Below, one piece after another: positions 62,636 to 64,000 of a stretch of DNA of 64,000 nt (within the stretch, counting starts at the first letter, position 1; each line of letters begins with the position of its first letter). A program made the translations under genes and the position numbers. The notes below the pieces were generated by a model. It was not told the DNA's origin, did no database searches, and saw only the letters and a list, made by a program, of their open reading frames with translations. Source of the DNA: UBA10364 sp049611965 (lineage in GTDB: Bacteria; Bacteroidota; Bacteroidia; Flavobacteriales; Schleiferiaceae); NCBI GenBank assembly GCA_049611965.1, contig JBMZBC010000004.1, positions 1 to 64,000 of the forward strand, read 5' to 3'.

Positions 62636-63094
62636 TTATTCGGAGAGTTCCGAACGGAAAACGTCCAACAGCTCATTGAGTTGTTGGGCTTTTTTTTGGT
62701 CAATACCTGCAGCAAGAGATTCCACTTCTTCTTTGGCCACCAAATCATTGACTAGGGTTCGCCCTTTAGGCGTTAAGAAAATAAAGACGATTCTACGGTC
62801 CTCCTTGTCTCGTACTTTCTCTAAAAGATCCATGCTCACGAGTCGATCAACCATTCGAGAGGCGTCGCTCATTTTATCCAACAAACGCTCGCGTATTTCT
62901 GAAGTAGTAGAGCCCGTATCACCAGCGCCACGAACAATACGCAAAACGTTGTACTGCTGCATTGTTAGGCCATTTGATTTAAGGCGTGCCGTGATTTTCT
63001 CTTTCAACCTGTTGGAGGTATATATGAGATTGACAATCAATTTTGATTGCTCTGTTGTAAAGGTACTTTGTTTGATTTCTTCTTCGAGGCGCAT
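62636..63094 (-). CDS. MarR-family transcriptional regulator
   Basis: 152 residues from the ATG at 63094. Winged-helix fold: LTMQQYNVLRIVRGAG, STTSEIRERLLDKMSDASRMVDRLVSMDLLEKVRDKEDRR (recognition helix and wing) and FLTPKGRTLVNDL. A longer frame from 63127 would run through a clean palindrome (63104-63123), so the shorter start is preferred. It probably represses its own gene; other targets unknown. Confidence 0.88.
   Translation of the reverse strand: MRLEEEIKQSTFTTEQSKLIVNLIYTSNRLKEKITARLKSNGLTMQQYNVLRIVRGAGDTGSTTSEIRERLLDKMSDASRMVDRLVSMDLLEKVRDKEDRRIVFIFLTPKGRTLVNDLVAKEEVESLAAGIDQKKAQQLNELLDVFRSELSE
62665..62697 (+). terminator. pgi terminator embedded in the marR coding end
   Basis: A 9-bp stem with one G-U pair (62665-62673 with 62679-62687), loop CATTG, followed by a run of eight Ts (62690-62697). 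It reads rightward out of pgi and lies inside the marR codons for its C-terminal helix. Confidence 0.75.
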
Positions 63095-63103
63095 AAACAC
63101 TAA

Positions 63104-63123
63104 ACAATTATACAGGTAATTGT
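63104..63123 (-). promoter_or_regulatory. MarR-type operator palindrome ahead of marR
   Basis: ACAATTA-N6-TAATTGT, a perfect 7+7 inverted repeat 10-29 nt before the marR ATG. It contains a -7-like TATAATTG. The sequence resembles OhrR/MarR operators, so autoregulation is likely. Confidence 0.7.
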
Positions 63124-63148
63124 TCAAACAAACAATCAGAAATAAAAA

Positions 63149-63170
63149 ACCCGCACCAATTGGTGCGGGT
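63149..63170 (-). terminator. frr terminator
   Basis: A perfect 22-nt palindrome (ACCCGCACC with its complement, loop AATT) followed on the minus strand by T6, just past the frr stop. Confidence 0.9.
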
Positions 63171-63193
63171 CATTTGCTATATCTTCTTCAGGA

Positions 63194-63757
63194 TTAAACC
63201 GTCATAATGTCGTTTTCCTTCTTGGCAAACATCGCATCACATTTTGCGATGTATTCGTCGGTCATTTTCTGGATATCGTTCTCGCTGTCTTTGCGCATAT
63301 CTTCACTCAATCCATCGTTGCCCATTTTCTTGAGCTCGTCCATGGCACTCTTTCTTGCCGCACGAACACCCACCTTAGCACTTTCACTTTCTGCCTTGGC
63401 CATTTTTGCCAAGTCTCGACGACGCTCTTCCGTCAATGGGGGTACAGAAATAATGACGCTTTCCCCGTTGTTCATCGGGTTAAAGCCTAAGCCTGCGTTC
63501 ATAATGGCTCTTTCGATATCAGGAATAATACTCTTCTCCCAAGGCTGAATACTGATGGTGCGAGCATCCGGTGTGTTGACATTACTCACCTGAGCCAGTG
63601 GCGTCGGAGCACCATAGTACTCTACCATAACACTGTCTAGCATAGAGGCGCTTGCACGTCCCGCACGGATTTTAAGCAATGACTTTTCCATGTGCGTAAT
63701 CGCACGGTCCATATCATCTTTGGTCGATTCAAATACTAATTCTAATTCCTCTTCCAT
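63194..63757 (-). CDS. frr: ribosome recycling factor
   Basis: 187-residue factor that with EF-G splits the post-termination ribosome. Seen: HMEKSLLKIRAGRASASMLD, the loop VEYYGAPTPLAQVSNV, IPDIERAIMNAGLGFNP and LTEERRRDLAKMAK. Usual length. It is immediately downstream of pyrH on the same strand, the standard bacterial pairing. Confidence 0.97.
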   Translation of the reverse strand: MEEELELVFESTKDDMDRAITHMEKSLLKIRAGRASASMLDSVMVEYYGAPTPLAQVSNVNTPDARTISIQPWEKSIIPDIERAIMNAGLGFNPMNNGESVIISVPPLTEERRRDLAKMAKAESESAKVGVRAARKSAMDELKKMGNDGLSEDMRKDSENDIQKMTDEYIAKCDAMFAKKENDIMTV

Positions 63758-63770
63758 GAGATTTATATTC

Positions 63771-64000
63771 TTAGTTCTTTACTAAAGTTCCTACCCCTTC
63801 AACCCCAGAAACCACGTTCATCAAGTTTCCTTTCGTGTTCATATCGAAAACAACGATAGGCAGGTTATTTTCTTTACTTAGAGTGAATGCTGTCATGTCC
63901 ATAACGTTCAATCCACGGTCATACACTTCTTTGAAACTCAACTCAGAAAATTTCGTGGCATTCTCGTCTTTTTCTGGATCGGCAGTATAAATTCCATCAA
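63771..64000 (-). CDS. pyrH: UMP kinase PyrH (3' part only)
   Basis: The window edge cuts the gene; the last ~75 residues are visible. DGIYTADPEKDENATKFSEL, LNVMDMTAFTLSKENNLPIV and VFDMNTKGNLMNVVSG match the C-terminal part of hexameric bacterial UMP kinases, which phosphorylate UMP to UDP. The stop is 13 nt before the frr start, the usual pyrH-frr order. Confidence 0.95.
   Translation of the reverse strand, partial: DGIYTADPEKDENATKFSELSFKEVYDRGLNVMDMTAFTLSKENNLPIVVFDMNTKGNLMNVVSGVEGVGTLVKN

Noticed and set aside
1..64000. CRISPR arrays, insertion sequences, prophage
   Set aside because: No regular short direct repeats with spacers, no transposase or integrase, no phage structural genes.

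Overview
The window reads as a chromosomal scaffold of a marine-type Bacteroidota, most likely Flavobacteriales of the Cryomorphaceae/Schleiferiaceae kind. The grounds are: secreted proteins with type IX secretion (T9SS) C-terminal sorting domains of the 'YPNP' type, a TonB receptor with an N-terminal carboxypeptidase-regulatory-like domain, the Bacteroidota division cluster murC-ftsQ-ftsA-ftsZ with a very long FtsZ, the exbB-membrane protein-exbD-exbD order, TAnnTTTG-type -7 promoter elements, and almost no Shine-Dalgarno sequences. It is a draft assembly: a run of Ns lies at 7424-7520, and both edges cut genes (murC on the left, pyrH on the right).

Layout. 1-6212 (+): end of the wall/division cluster plus yqeY, closed by a bidirectional terminator. 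6299-9622 (-): secreted endonuclease I, an interrupted small membrane gene, a sulfotransferase and a glycerol facilitator. 9728-12764 (+): glpK-glpD, divergent from glpF. 12800-17611 (+): a tightly spaced surface-glycan set (flippase, 2OG-Fe(II) oxygenase, sulfotransferase, GT2, second sulfotransferase). 34580-17718 (-): the most unusual part, a 17-kb run of eight envelope and secreted proteins, most translationally overlapped: a secreted endonuclease/exonuclease/phosphatase-fold nuclease, a 706-aa exported protein, a secreted OB-fold-like protein, a lipoprotein, a TonB-dependent receptor without SusD, a PorV/PorQ-type barrel, a propeller lipoprotein and a 1618-aa lamin-tail/OB-fold protein. 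35335-37589 is an AT-rich patch with a two-domain lipoprotein, a small barrel and possible gene debris, ending at a tRNA-Met.

37709-48997 holds a CapK-like/nitroreductase pair, a T9SS-sorted protein, HAD hydrolase, methylmalonyl-CoA epimerase, an MsbA-like exporter, rbfA, an FtsX-family permease, dusB, a CPBP protease and a secreted cupin. 49058-51424 is the ExbB/ExbD energising operon. 51522-64000 is mostly housekeeping: asparaginase, TatD, propionyl-CoA carboxylase beta, TrhO, threonine dehydrogenase, gamma carbonic anhydrase-like protein, Nfu, a cytochrome c/copper-monooxygenase-like secreted protein, fatty acid desaturase, pgi, a MarR regulator with an apparent autoregulatory operator, frr and pyrH.

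How the parts fit. The ExbB/ExbD operon would energise TonB receptors such as the one in the eight-gene locus; PorV-like barrels serve T9SS export, and many of the secreted proteins carry T9SS tails. The eight-gene locus contains as separate proteins the parts (lamin tail, OB fold, nuclease) that ExeM-type extracellular nucleases carry on one chain, next to a receptor. I propose it as a surface machine for extracellular DNA or another phosphorylated polymer. That is inference, and it is the best candidate here for an undescribed system.
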